64,000 nucleotides of DNA from assembly GCF_013870525.1 (NCBI RefSeq), contig NZ_JACBXD010000043.1, positions 1 to 64,000 of the forward strand. The letters are read 5' to 3'. Made by a program: the position numbers and the translations under genes. The notes under the pieces were generated by a model. The model was not told the DNA's origin, searched no databases, and saw only the letters and a program-made list of their open reading frames with translations. Of the stretch, positions 7,809-16,407 are shown piece after piece. Position 1 is the stretch's first letter. Every line of letters starts with the position of its first letter. The DNA is from Amycolatopsis pittospori (GTDB lineage: Bacteria; Actinomycetota; Actinomycetes; Mycobacteriales; Pseudonocardiaceae).

Positions 7809-9167
7809 CTAGCTGAGCACATCCAGTAGCGGCTTGAGCGCGGATCGCAACGCCTCGCGCGAACAGCCCGCGTAGCCGATGAGGTTCCCGAACACCGTCG
7901 GTGTGCCGGCGAAATGGCGGGCGAGACCGTCGAGCCGGATCCCGCGGCGTTCCGCCGCCGCCATCCGCGCCGCCTCTTCGTCCGCCGATCCACAGGGGAC
8001 GACCAGATGCGCGCCCGCGTCGTCGCCGAGCACCGGGATCCCCGCGGCCGTCAGCGCGGCCGAGACCAGCGACCGGCGCTCCGACAGTTCCCTCCGGAGC
8101 TTGCGCAGATGCCGCCCCAGATCTCCGTGCCGCGCCAGCTCGACCAGCACCCGCTGTCCGGCGGGCGACGGGCGGGTCCCGGTGGCTTCGCGGTACTCCA
8201 GCACCGCCGCCGCGACCTGCGGCGGCGCGACCATCCAGCCCGCGCCCAGCGCCGGGGTGAGGATCTTGCTCGTGGTGCCGAGATGCGCCACGACGTCGGG
8301 TGCGAGCGCGGCCAGCAGCGGCAGCGGCGCGACGTCGAACCGCAGCTCGCCGTCGTAGTCGTCCTCGATCACCAGCATGCCCTCGGCGCGGGCGAGTTCG
8401 ACCAGTTCGACGCGGCGGGACGCGCTCATGCGGCTGCCGAGCGGGTACTGATGCGCGGGCGAGCAGTAGACGGCGCGCACGTCGGCCGGGACGGCGTCCG
8501 GGCGCAGGCCCTCCTCGTCGACCGGAACGGCGACGACCTCCAGCCCGGCCCGGCGGAACGCCTGCACCGCGCGCTGGTAGCCCGGCTCCTCGATGGCGAC
8601 CCGGTCGCCGCGCGCGAGGACCGCGCCCGCGAGCTCGATCACCGCCGCCGTCGTACCGCCGGTGGCCAGGACGGTTCCGGCGGCGAGGCCGCGGTGCCGC
8701 AGCAGATGCTCGGAAACGGCGTCCCGATAAGCGGGCAGACCGGCCCTGTCCTCGCGATACGTCGGGCGCGGATCGGCCGCGGCCCGCCACGCGCGGCGCC
8801 AGGCCGCCTTCTCGACGCCGTCGGCCCACGGCACACCCGGGGTGAGGTCGACCAGCGTCGGAGGTGTGGCGGCGACGCCGGGCGTGGGCCCTTTCGACGG
8901 CCTGTCGGCGGGCGGTGTCGTGGTGACGTAGGTGCCGGAGCCGTGACGGCCCGCGATCCAGCCCTCCGCGTGAAGCTGCTCGTACGCGGCCGACGTCACC
9001 GTGCGGCTGACGCCGAGCCGGTTCGCGAGCGCCCTGGTCGAGGGCAGCCTGTCACCGCCGCGCAGATGCCCGTCCCCCGCGGCCGCGCGCAAAGCGTCGG
9101 CCAGCTGGACCGCGAGCGGGACGAGCGAATCGCGGTCGAGACTGACCGGCAGAGCGGTGTCGGACAT
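7809..9167 (-). CDS. MocR/PdxR-type GntR regulator with aminotransferase-like domain
   Basis: The 452-residue protein has an N-terminal GntR winged helix (residues 10-80, RLPSTRALANRLGVSRTVTSA) joined to a fold-type I PLP aminotransferase-like domain. The Schiff-base lysine lies in HLGTTSKILTPALGAGW. MocR proteins sense PLP or amino compounds and control adjacent genes. The divergent neighbour is a pyridoxamine-oxidase-like flavoprotein, which is the likely target. The divergent region carries inverted repeats (separate entry). The effector cannot be named from sequence. Confidence 0.92.
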   Translation of the reverse strand: MSDTALPVSLDRDSLVPLAVQLADALRAAAGDGHLRGGDRLPSTRALANRLGVSRTVTSAAYEQLHAEGWIAGRHGSGTYVTTTPPADRPSKGPTPGVAATPPTLVDLTPGVPWADGVEKAAWRRAWRAAADPRPTYREDRAGLPAYRDAVSEHLLRHRGLAAGTVLATGGTTAAVIELAGAVLARGDRVAIEEPGYQRAVQAFRRAGLEVVAVPVDEEGLRPDAVPADVRAVYCSPAHQYPLGSRMSASRRVELVELARAEGMLVIEDDYDGELRFDVAPLPLLAALAPDVVAHLGTTSKILTPALGAGWMVAPPQVAAAVLEYREATGTRPSPAGQRVLVELARHGDLGRHLRKLRRELSERRSLVSAALTAAGIPVLGDDAGAHLVVPCGSADEEAARMAAAERRGIRLDGLARHFAGTPTVFGNLIGYAGCSREALRSALKPLLDVLS

Positions 9168-9191
9168 GCTGTGCTCGACTCTTCAGGAGAA

Positions 9192-9238
9192 AGTGGCCTT
9201 CTCAAGTATAGGAGAATTGGACGTTATTACAGGCCACT
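9192..9238. promoter_or_regulatory. Candidate MocR operator in divergent promoter
   Basis: AGTGGCCT (9192-9199) and AGGCCACT (9231-9238) form an 8-bp inverted repeat 31 bases apart. The direct repeat AGGAGAA (9185-9191, 9210-9216) and the inverted GAGAA/TTCTC lie in the same stretch. The position midway between the MocR gene and the flavoprotein gene suits a regulator binding site for both promoters. Binding is inference. Confidence 0.4.
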
Positions 9239-9259
9239 CTCGTGGGTGAGACTGCTCGC

Positions 9260-9913
9260 ATGTCCACCCCGCTCTCTCCCACCGACCGGACCACTCTCGG
9301 CCGCAAGAAGAACCGCGCGCTCACCGACCGCTCGGCGCTGTACGCGGTGCTCGACGAAGCCCTGATCTGCCACCTCGGCGTCGTGCGCGACGGCGCCCCG
9401 TTGGTCATCCCGACCGGCTACGGCCGCGACGGGAACACGCTCTACCTGCACGGATCCACCGGCGCGAAGAGTATGCGCGACTCCGACGGCGTCGAGATCT
9501 GCGTGACGGTGACCCTGCTCGACGGCATCGTCTACGCGCGCTCGGTCAACAACCACTCGATGAACTACCGCTCCGCGGTGATCCTGGGCAAGGCCACGAT
9601 GGTCACCGACCGCGAGCGGAAGATGCACGGTCTCCGCGTCCTGACCGACCACCTCGCGCCCGGCTCCTGGGAGCACGCGCGCGACGTGAACGCGAAGGAG
9701 TTCGCGTCGGTTTCGGTGCTGGAACTGGACCTCACCGAGGCGTCGGTGAAGATGCGCGGCGAGGGCCCCGACGACCCCGAGGACGAGGTCGCGGCCGATC
9801 TCTCGTGGGCCGGGGTGCTCCCGGTGCGGACCGTTTTCGGGGAACCGGAACCTTCGGTGGACCTGGTGCGGGAGTGGGTCGTGCCGGACCACGTGAAGTC
9901 GCGGGTCGGCTGA
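9260..9913 (+). CDS. PPOX-class pyridoxamine 5'-phosphate oxidase-related flavoprotein
   Basis: The 217-residue protein has the split-barrel flavin-binding fold: LDEALICHLGVVRDGAPLVI near residues 30-50, then TLYLHGSTGAKSM. It belongs to the PPOX/Nim-like group that binds FMN or related cofactors, not necessarily a true PdxH. The ATG at 9260 is chosen over one at 9242 because MSTPLSPTDRTTLGRKKNRA starts the conserved part; no ribosome-binding site is evident, so it may be leaderless. It is divergent from the MocR regulator that probably controls it. Confidence 0.85.
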   Translation: MSTPLSPTDRTTLGRKKNRALTDRSALYAVLDEALICHLGVVRDGAPLVIPTGYGRDGNTLYLHGSTGAKSMRDSDGVEICVTVTLLDGIVYARSVNNHSMNYRSAVILGKATMVTDRERKMHGLRVLTDHLAPGSWEHARDVNAKEFASVSVLELDLTEASVKMRGEGPDDPEDEVAADLSWAGVLPVRTVFGEPEPSVDLVREWVVPDHVKSRVG

Positions 9914-9934
9914 CGGCCGTCACGTCGACCCGGG

Positions 9935-9993
9935 CGTGCTATGAACGGCCCGTTACTTGCAAATTTTGCAAGTAACGGGCCGTTCATAGCACG
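9935..9993. repeat. Near-perfect 59-bp palindrome, CTATGAACGG family (copy 1)
   Basis: Arms of 29 bp (9935-9963 and 9965-9993) pair perfectly around a single central base. It separates the PPOX gene from the convergent histidine-kinase gene. The second copy at 31809-31863 differs by one base pair, CGGCCCG versus CGGCTCG, changed on both arms so that pairing is kept. Confidence 0.9.
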
Positions 9994-10015
9994 CGGGAGG
10001 AGCCGAAAGGGACTG

Positions 10016-11446
10016 TCATCGCCGCGGCAACCGCACGGTGAAGGTCGTCGCCCCCGGCACACTCTCGACCTCGATCGAACCGCCGTGCGCGGAGACCAGC
10101 GAGAGCACCACCGAAAGCCCGAGCCCGGTCCCGCCGTTGCCGCGGGTGCGGGCGGTGTCGACCCGGTAGAACCGGTCGAAGATCCGCTCACGTACTTCCG
10201 GCGGGATGCCCGGCCCGGCGTCGCTCACCCGAAGGACGACCTCCCCGGCCGTGGCCGCGCCCGACAGCGTGACCGCCGTACCGGGCGGCGTATGCACCGC
10301 GGCGTTGGCGAGGAGGTTGTCCAGCACTTGCCGCAAACGCACCGGATCCGCTTGCAGGACAACGCCTTCCGGCAGCGCGCCGAGGGTCAGCGGATGGTCC
10401 GGGCGGCCGGCGGCGAAGGCCTCTCCCGCGTCCGAGATCAGCTCGGCGAGGTCGACGTCGACGAGCCGTAGCGGCGCTTCGGTCTCCGGCGCGTCGAGCC
10501 GCGCGAGGAGCAGGAGGTCGTCGACGAGCACGCTCATCCGCTCGGTCTCGGTCCGGATCTTCGCCAGATGTGCCTCGCGTTCGGCCGGTTCGTTCGCCGC
10601 GGCGTAGCGGAAAAGTTCGGCGTAACCCCGGATCGACGTCAGCGGTGTGCGTAGTTCGTGGGAGGCGTCGGCGATGAAGCGCCGCAGCCGCTCGTTGGCC
10701 TCGGTACGCGCGACGAGCGAGGAATCCAGGTGCGCCAGCATCACGTTGAACGCCGTCCGCAGTTCCTCGACCTCGGCGCCGCCGCCGTTCCCCTGCGCTC
10801 GCACGGGAAGATCGGCGTTCGCGGTGAGGTCGTGCGACGCGATGTCGTGCGCCGTCCCGGCCATGTCGCTCAGCGGCCGCAGTCCCCGGCGCAGCACCAG
10901 CCGTCCCGCGATCACCAGCACCGCCAGCGCCAGCAGGAACGCGACGACCTCCACCATCACCAGCTGGCTGACCGTCCGGTCCAGGTCCGCCTGCGGGGCG
11001 GCGCTGACCAGCACGATGTTCTGATCCCGCTCGATCGGACAGGCCCGGACGCGATAGGTGCCCTTGTCCTCGATGTAGACCGTGCGCAGCACCTCGGTCT
11101 GCGTCGCGTCCTCCGCGACCTTCGCGAGTGCCTTCGTGTCCGGCGGCAGAGAACCCCCGGCCTGCGGCAGCGCGTCGCCGTTCCGCACGGAAAAGACCGC
11201 GGAGAACCAGCCGTAGGCCTGCTGCGGTTTCCCGCCGTGCGAGGTACGCAGGGAAGGCACCTGGCTGATCTGGGTCTTGGCGAGCTGCTCGTCGAGCCGG
11301 TCGTTCAGATAGCCCTTCATGATGCCGACCATCACGGTGCCGACGACGGCGAACACCACCAAAGCCAGCGCGCCCAGGCCGAGCGCCAGCCGGGTTCCGA
11401 GCCTCGATCGGCGCCAGGCGTCGTACCACCGGCGCAGCGTTTTCAT
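10016..11446 (-). CDS. Two-component sensor histidine kinase
   Basis: The 476-residue kinase has a membrane segment near residues 20-43, an extracytoplasmic sensor region to about 155, a second membrane segment near 160-182, HAMP, the HisKA box FIADASHELRTPLTSIRGY with the phospho-accepting His, and a HATPase domain (LDNLLANAAVH, VSDAGPGIP, GGTGLGLSVV). It overlaps the response-regulator gene by four bases (ATGA), so translation is coupled. The neighbouring divergent redox operon is the likely regulon. The signal is unknown. Confidence 0.95.
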   Translation of the reverse strand: MKTLRRWYDAWRRSRLGTRLALGLGALALVVFAVVGTVMVGIMKGYLNDRLDEQLAKTQISQVPSLRTSHGGKPQQAYGWFSAVFSVRNGDALPQAGGSLPPDTKALAKVAEDATQTEVLRTVYIEDKGTYRVRACPIERDQNIVLVSAAPQADLDRTVSQLVMVEVVAFLLALAVLVIAGRLVLRRGLRPLSDMAGTAHDIASHDLTANADLPVRAQGNGGGAEVEELRTAFNVMLAHLDSSLVARTEANERLRRFIADASHELRTPLTSIRGYAELFRYAAANEPAEREAHLAKIRTETERMSVLVDDLLLLARLDAPETEAPLRLVDVDLAELISDAGEAFAAGRPDHPLTLGALPEGVVLQADPVRLRQVLDNLLANAAVHTPPGTAVTLSGAATAGEVVLRVSDAGPGIPPEVRERIFDRFYRVDTARTRGNGGTGLGLSVVLSLVSAHGGSIEVESVPGATTFTVRLPRR

Positions 11447-12150
11447 CTCGCCGCCTGCCGGACGACGTAACCCACGCCGCGCACGGTGTGGATGAGCGGC
11501 TCGTCGCCGTCGTCGAGTTTGCGGCGCAGATGCGAGATGACCAGTTCGACCACATTGGACCGGCCGCCGAAGTCGTATTCCCAGACGTGGTCGAGGATCT
11601 GCGCCTTCGTCATCACCGACGGCGAACGCCGCATGAGGTAACGCAGGAGTTCGTACTCGGTCGGCGTCAGCTCGGCGGGCCTGCCGCCGCGCGCGACCTC
11701 GCGGGTGTCCTCGTTCATGGTCAGGTCGCCGACCTGCAGCAGCGCGGGCTTCGCGGCCTCGCGCGCCTGTCCATTGCTACGGCGCAGTACAGCGCGAAGG
11801 CGCGCCATCAGCTCTTCGACGGAGAACGGCTTGACCAGGTAGTCGTCGCCGCCGCGAGTGAGCCCGGCGACGCGATCGGCGGTGGCGTCCTTCGCGGTGA
11901 GGAAGACGACGGGTACGGCCGTCCCGGCTTCGCGGAGCTTGTCGAGCACGGTGAACCCGTCGATCCCGGGCAGCATCAGGTCGAGCACGACGATGTCGGG
12001 CACGAATTCGGCGGCCTTCGCGAGCGCGGCCTCACCGGTACCGGCGGTGACCGCCGTCCAGCCCTCGTACCGGGCGACCGTCGCCACCAGGTCGGCGATA
12101 TGCGGCTCGTCGTCCACCACCAGCAGGCGGACGGGGTTTTCGGTGTTCAC
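11443..12150 (-). CDS. OmpR-family response regulator
   Basis: The 235-residue regulator has a receiver domain (LLVVDDEPHIADLVATV, phospho-acceptor in IVVLDLMLPGIDG, switch Lys in YLVKPFS) and a winged-helix DNA-binding domain (ELTPTEYELLRYLMRR, RKLDDGDEPLIHTVRGVGY). The GTG at 12150 is chosen because it follows GGAGG and yields the normal length; the open frame reaches further upstream. It is co-transcribed with the kinase and divergent from the membrane reductase operon. Confidence 0.95.
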   Translation of the reverse strand: MNTENPVRLLVVDDEPHIADLVATVARYEGWTAVTAGTGEAALAKAAEFVPDIVVLDLMLPGIDGFTVLDKLREAGTAVPVVFLTAKDATADRVAGLTRGGDDYLVKPFSVEELMARLRAVLRRSNGQAREAAKPALLQVGDLTMNEDTREVARGGRPAELTPTEYELLRYLMRRSPSVMTKAQILDHVWEYDFGGRSNVVELVISHLRRKLDDGDEPLIHTVRGVGYVVRQAAR

Positions 12151-12204
12151 AAGCCCATCCTCCGTGAACGCGCGCGCGAGGGCGAGGCGGGAGCGCATAC
12201 GACA

Positions 12205-12221
12205 GGAAGCCGACAGCTTCC
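12205..12221. promoter_or_regulatory. Inverted repeat in the divergent regulator/reductase promoter
   Basis: GGAAGC-CGACA-GCTTCC lies between the response-regulator start and the reductase start. It may be an operator for the response regulator. OmpR-type regulators more often use direct repeats, so confidence is low. Confidence 0.25.
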
Positions 12222-12286
12222 GCCCAGAAAGGTCACAGGTTGGCACAGCAGGCTCGGCACTTGAACCGGACCGGAAGGGACCACGT

Positions 12287-13642
12287 GTGACAACCATGAC
12301 GCAGACCGCCGTGAAACCGCGCCCGGCGATCCGTCCCAGGATCGCCGCACGCGCCGGGCTCTTCCTCTTCCTCGGGGCCAACGTGGCCGCCGTGACCATG
12401 CTCTTCTTCTCCGCCGGGCCGTCGGACAACGTCCTCATCAGCATCGGCAGGCTCGCCGGTCTGTACGGGGCGCTGGCGATGGCGTTCCAGTTGCTGCTGG
12501 TCGCCCGGCTCCCCTGGCTGGACCGCCGCCTCGGGATGGACAGGCTCACCGTCTGGCACCGCTGGACCGGGTTCAGCCTGCTGTGGACGCTGCTCGCCCA
12601 CTTCGTCTTCATCCTCTTCGGCTACGCCCAGGTCGAGGACAGCGGCGTGGTCGACGAGTTCGTGACGATGGTGACCAAACTGGAGGGGATCCTGCGCGCG
12701 GTCGTCGCGTTCGCGCTCATCCTGCTGGTCGGCGGCGTTTCCGCACGCTTCGCCCGCAGGCGGCTGGCGTACGAGACCTGGCATTTCATCCATCTCTACA
12801 CCTACGCCGCCGTCGTGTTGGCGTTCAGTCACCAGATCGCGCTCGGCGGATCGTTCGCTTCGTCGCCGGGAGCGCAGGCCTACTGGTGGGCGATGTGGGG
12901 TGTCGCGCTCGGTTCGGTGGTCGCCGGCCGCGTCGTACTGCCGCTGATGCGGAACCTGCGTCACCGGCTCAAGGTCGTCGCCGTGGTCCCCGAATCCCAC
13001 GACGTCGTCTCGATCTACATCAGCGGCAAGGATCTCGACAAGATGCCCGCCAAGGCCGGGCAGTTCTTCCTCTGGCGGTTCATGACCAGGGATCGCTGGT
13101 GGCAGGCCAACCCGTTCTCGCTCTCGGCCGCGCCGGACGGCCGCACACTGCGGCTGACCGCGAAGGCCGCCGGCGAGGGCAGCGCGTCATTGCGTTCGCT
13201 GAAGGTCGGGACACGGGTGTTCGCCGAGGGCCCGTACGGCGCGTTCACCACGATGCACCAGCGGAAACCGAACGCGCTGCTGGTCGCCGGCGGGGTCGGG
13301 ATCACGCCGATCCGCGCGCTGCTGGAGGAGATCTCCGGACATGTCGTGGTGCTCTACCGCGTGCGCACCGAACACGACGCCGTCCTGCTGCCGGAACTCG
13401 TCGGGCTGGCCCGGGCACGCGGCGCGGTGGTCCGGGTCCTCAGTGGACCGTCCGATCTGGCCGGTCCGCACGGACCGGTACTCGGGGCGCACAGCCTGCG
13501 GCGGATGGTGCCGGACGTCAGGGAACGCGACGTCTTCGTCTGCGGCCCGCCCGGGATGACCTCGGCGACGCTGCGCAGCCTGCGCGAACTGCACGTGCCG
13601 AACCAGCAGGTCCACGCCGAACGCTTCAGCCTCGCCGCTTGA
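12287..13642 (+). CDS. Membrane ferric-reductase-like flavocytochrome
   Basis: The 451-residue protein joins a six-helix heme membrane domain (residues 20-235) to a ferredoxin-reductase-type FAD/NAD(P) domain. Candidate heme ligands are the His residues in VWHRWTGFSLLWTLLAHFVF and ETWHFIHLYTYAAVVL. FAD binding is shown by QANPFSLSAAP, and NAD(P) binding by LLVAGGVGITPIRALLEE and VFVCGPPGM. It would move electrons from cytoplasmic NAD(P)H across the membrane. The GTG at 12287 follows GGAAGGGA with good spacing. It heads an operon with an FMN-binding protein and ApbE, divergent from a two-component system. Confidence 0.92.
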   Translation: MTTMTQTAVKPRPAIRPRIAARAGLFLFLGANVAAVTMLFFSAGPSDNVLISIGRLAGLYGALAMAFQLLLVARLPWLDRRLGMDRLTVWHRWTGFSLLWTLLAHFVFILFGYAQVEDSGVVDEFVTMVTKLEGILRAVVAFALILLVGGVSARFARRRLAYETWHFIHLYTYAAVVLAFSHQIALGGSFASSPGAQAYWWAMWGVALGSVVAGRVVLPLMRNLRHRLKVVAVVPESHDVVSIYISGKDLDKMPAKAGQFFLWRFMTRDRWWQANPFSLSAAPDGRTLRLTAKAAGEGSASLRSLKVGTRVFAEGPYGAFTTMHQRKPNALLVAGGVGITPIRALLEEISGHVVVLYRVRTEHDAVLLPELVGLARARGAVVRVLSGPSDLAGPHGPVLGAHSLRRMVPDVRERDVFVCGPPGMTSATLRSLRELHVPNQQVHAERFSLAA

Positions 13643-13664
13643 GTCCTTTGAGGAGCATCAGATC

Positions 13665-14093
13665 ATGAAGAAGACCATCGTCGCCGCCACGGTCGCCCTG
13701 TCGGCCTTCGGCTTCCTCGGTGTCTGGCTGTACGAACCGGGTCCGCTGGGTACGGAGACCGTGGCCGCCGCCGCGCCCGCGCGGCCGAGCACGTCCGCCG
13801 CGTCCACTTCGGACGGTGGCGCGTCCGAGGGGTCCGAACGCACGGTCGACGGTTCGGTGGAGAGCAACCGCTACGGCACCGTCCAGGTGCAGCTGGTGAT
13901 CTCGGCCGAGGACACGATCTCCGACGTCCGGCTGCTGCAGCGGCCGACCAGCGGTCGCGGCGTCGAAGCGATCCCGGTGCTGCGGCAGGAGACCCTGACC
14001 GCGCAGAGCGCCGACATCGACACCGTCTCCGGCGCGACCTCGACGAGCGAGTCCTACGTCAAATCGCTGCAGGCGGCGCTGGACGCCAGATGA
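13665..14093 (+). CDS. Exported FMN-binding domain protein
   Basis: A 142-residue protein with an N-terminal membrane/signal segment (residues 4-24), a Ser/Ala linker and an FMN-binding domain. DTVSGATSTSES (residues 119-130) matches the flavinylation motif DxxSGAT, so Thr125 is the expected covalent FMN attachment site. ApbE, the enzyme that makes this bond, is encoded next and overlaps by four bases. The probable role is to accept electrons from the membrane flavocytochrome on the outer face. Confidence 0.93.
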   Translation: MKKTIVAATVALSAFGFLGVWLYEPGPLGTETVAAAAPARPSTSAASTSDGGASEGSERTVDGSVESNRYGTVQVQLVISAEDTISDVRLLQRPTSGRGVEAIPVLRQETLTAQSADIDTVSGATSTSESYVKSLQAALDAR

Positions 14094-14836
14094 ACCGCGT
14101 CGAGCAGGTGATGGGACTGCCGATCTCGGTCGACGTCCGCGCCGCCGGCGACACCGACGAGACCGTCGACCACGCCATCGACGGTGTCTTCGGGTGGCTG
14201 CGCGAGGTCGACGCCCGGTTCAGCCCGTTCAAGGAGGACAGCGAGGTCCGCCGCTACGACCGCGGCGACCTCGCGCCGTCCGAACTGAGCGACGACCTGC
14301 TCGAAGTGCTTTCGCTGTGCGACCACTACGAACGGCTGTCCGGAGGCGCGTTCACCGCCCGCCTCCCCGGCCGGTCACTCGATCCCAACGCGGTGGTCAA
14401 GGGGTGGGCGGTGCAGCGGGCGGCGGCGCTGCTGCGGGCCGAGGGCCTGGGCGTCTTCTGTATCAACGCCGGCGGTGACGTCGTCACCTCCGGCGAACCC
14501 GAACCCGGTCGCCCCTGGCGCGTCGGCATCCGGCATCCCGAACAGCCGGACGCGATCTGCGCGGTGGTGGAGACCTCCGGCGGCGCCGTCGCGACCTCGG
14601 CCGAATACGAACGCGGCGCGCATATCCTGGACGGGCGGACCGGGCGACCGCCCGTCGGGCTGCTGAGCGTCACCGTCGCCGCCGACGACCTCGTCACCGC
14701 GGATTCCCTGGCCACGGCGGCTTTCGCGATGGGCACCGAGGGGATCGCCTGGGTCGCGTCGCAGCCCGGCTGCCAGGTCCTGATCATCGACGCGAAACGG
14801 CAGGTGCATCGCTCTCCGGGACTCCGGTTGGCTTGA
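14090..14836 (+). CDS. apbE: FAD:protein FMN transferase
   Basis: ApbE transfers FMN from FAD to a Ser/Thr of a target flavoprotein, here most likely Thr125 of the preceding gene product. The 248-residue protein shows VDARFSPFKEDSEVRRY, LDPNAVVKGWAVQRAAALL, INAGGDVVTSG and the C-terminal VVAADDLVTADSLATAAFAMG-like stretch with the Mg2+-binding DLVTADSLATA. No signal peptide or lipobox is seen, so it probably acts in the cytoplasm or lacks an anchor. Translation is coupled by the ATGA overlap. Confidence 0.93.
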   Translation: MNRVEQVMGLPISVDVRAAGDTDETVDHAIDGVFGWLREVDARFSPFKEDSEVRRYDRGDLAPSELSDDLLEVLSLCDHYERLSGGAFTARLPGRSLDPNAVVKGWAVQRAAALLRAEGLGVFCINAGGDVVTSGEPEPGRPWRVGIRHPEQPDAICAVVETSGGAVATSAEYERGAHILDGRTGRPPVGLLSVTVAADDLVTADSLATAAFAMGTEGIAWVASQPGCQVLIIDAKRQVHRSPGLRLA

Positions 14837-14870
14837 CCCCGTCGGCCGCGCGGTCCGCCGCGGCGACGAT

Positions 14871-14923
14871 GTTGCGAAAGCCACTTTCGCAACGTTGAAG
14901 GTTGCGAAAGTGGCTTTCGCAAC
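14871..14923. repeat. Palindrome of the GTTGCGAAAG family (copy A)
   Basis: Arms 14871-14893 and 14901-14923 pair perfectly (23 bp) around the loop GTTGAAG. Each arm is itself an inverted repeat (GTTGCGAAAG-CCA-CTTTCGCAAC), so the unit GTTGCGAAAG occurs four times. It follows apbE, where a terminator is expected. Confidence 0.9.
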
Positions 14924-14995
14924 GCCTTCCGTGAGACCTCTCGCCCTCGATAAACGGGTGGCCGGGCTCCGCGGGCTCGGGCAGACTGCGGGTCC

Positions 14996-15376
14996 ATGAC
15001 CTCTGTTGTGCAGAACTTCTTCTTCGACTGCGCCGACGCCTACGAACTGGGCAAGTTCTGGAGTGGCGTCGTCGGCAAGCCGATGGCCGACGACGACGTG
15101 CCCGGGGATCCCGAGGCGATCATCGAGCTGGGCAACGGCGTCACCCTGTTCTTCGGGCAGGTCCCCGAACCCAAGACGGTGAAGAACCGCATGCACCTCT
15201 GCCTGCAGCCGGACATCCCGCGCGACGAAGAGGTGGAGCGCGTGCTGAAGCTGGGCGCCACCCTGCTGCACGACCGTCGCAACCCCGACGGCACCGGCTG
15301 GGCCGTCCTCACCGACCCCGAGGGCAACGAGTTCTGCATCCTGCGCAGCGCCGCCGAAAAGGCCGCGACGGCGTGA
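14996..15376 (+). CDS. VOC (glyoxalase/bleomycin-resistance fold) protein
   Basis: The 126-residue protein has the paired beta-alpha-beta-beta-beta modules of the VOC superfamily: FFFDCADAYELGKFWSGVVG at the start and GWAVLTDPEGNEFCIL at the end, where the Glu is a usual metal ligand. The function is not predictable from sequence. It overlaps the downstream methyltransferase start by four bases, so the two are translationally coupled. Confidence 0.85.
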   Translation: MTSVVQNFFFDCADAYELGKFWSGVVGKPMADDDVPGDPEAIIELGNGVTLFFGQVPEPKTVKNRMHLCLQPDIPRDEEVERVLKLGATLLHDRRNPDGTGWAVLTDPEGNEFCILRSAAEKAATA

Positions 15377-16197
15377 CCGAGTACCTCGACGTCAACCGAG
15401 CGAACTGGGACGAACGCGCTCCGGCGCACGCCGAGTCCGTGGACTACGGCTACAAGAAGTTCGTCGCGGACCCGGCTCATCTCAGCGGCGTGGTCACCTT
15501 CGACCGGCCGCTGCTCGGCGACGTCTCCGGTGCGCGCGGAGTACACCTGCAATGCCACATCGGCACGGACACGCTTTCGTTGTCACGCCTCGGCGCGCGG
15601 ATGACCGGACTGGACTTTTCCGCGCCTGCGCTGGAGATCGCGCGACGGCTGGCGGCCGAGACCGGCGCGGAGATCGACTACCACGAGTCCGATGTGTACG
15701 GTGCCACCGACGTACTGGGAGCCGGGGAGTTCGACCTCGTCTACACCGGGATCGGTGCCATCTGCTGGCTTCCCGACATCGCGCGCTGGGGCAAGGTCGT
15801 CGGTGCGCTGCTGAAGCCGGGCGGGCGGCTGTTCATCCGCGACATGCACCCGATGCTGGGGACCCTCGACGAGACGCAGCCGCTGATCACCCCGCACTAC
15901 CCGTATTTCGAGCAGTCCGAGCCGATGGTCTTCGACGAGCCGGGGACCTATGTGGACACCGACGTGTCGTTCCAGCAGAACCGGACGCACGAGTGGAACC
16001 ACGGTATCGGCGAGATCGTCATGTCGCTGCTCGACGCGGGGTTGACGCTGACGAAGCTGGTGGAGCACGACAGCGTGCCGTGGAACGCGCTGCCCGGATT
16101 CATGACCCTGGACGAGGCGACCGAGGAGTGGCGTCTGACGAAGGATCCACAGCGGCTGGCGGCGAGTTTCACCATCGAGGCCGTCAAACGCTCCTGA
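15373..16197 (+). CDS. Class I SAM-dependent methyltransferase
   Basis: A 274-residue methyltransferase. The SAM-binding region reads GVHLQCHIGTDTLSLSRLGA (motif I, with CHIGTDT in place of the common DxGxGxG), followed by MTGLDFSAPALEIARRLA (acidic motif II) and DLVYTGIGAICWLPDI. The GTG start at 15373 lies inside the VOC gene end (GTGA overlap). The substrate is unknown, perhaps the same small molecule as its VOC partner handles. A long palindrome follows. Confidence 0.9.
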   Translation: MTEYLDVNRANWDERAPAHAESVDYGYKKFVADPAHLSGVVTFDRPLLGDVSGARGVHLQCHIGTDTLSLSRLGARMTGLDFSAPALEIARRLAAETGAEIDYHESDVYGATDVLGAGEFDLVYTGIGAICWLPDIARWGKVVGALLKPGGRLFIRDMHPMLGTLDETQPLITPHYPYFEQSEPMVFDEPGTYVDTDVSFQQNRTHEWNHGIGEIVMSLLDAGLTLTKLVEHDSVPWNALPGFMTLDEATEEWRLTKDPQRLAASFTIEAVKRS

Positions 16198-16285
16198 GAC
16201 CCGGGCGCGGGCGTGACGCTCGCCCCGCGGGATTTCGCAGCACCCACCGGCCGGACACCTACCGACCCAAGATCCACGAGATCAC

Positions 16286-16349
16286 CGCGTTTAGTCCTCT
16301 GGATGCGGTAGTTGCACGCGCAAGGACCGCATCCAGAGGACTAAACGCG
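16286..16349. repeat. Palindrome of the TTTAGTCCTCT family (copy 1)
   Basis: Arms 16286-16309 and 16326-16349 pair perfectly over 24 bp. The 16-base loop contains its own TTGC/GCAA mini-stem. It lies between the methyltransferase and the asparaginase. A related copy lies on the other side of the asparaginase in the same orientation. Confidence 0.9.
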
Positions 16350-16407
16350 TTCCCAGGTCGGTCACGATCACTTGCCCCGGACCCGGCGGACTTTGAAGAA
16401 TGGCGAC

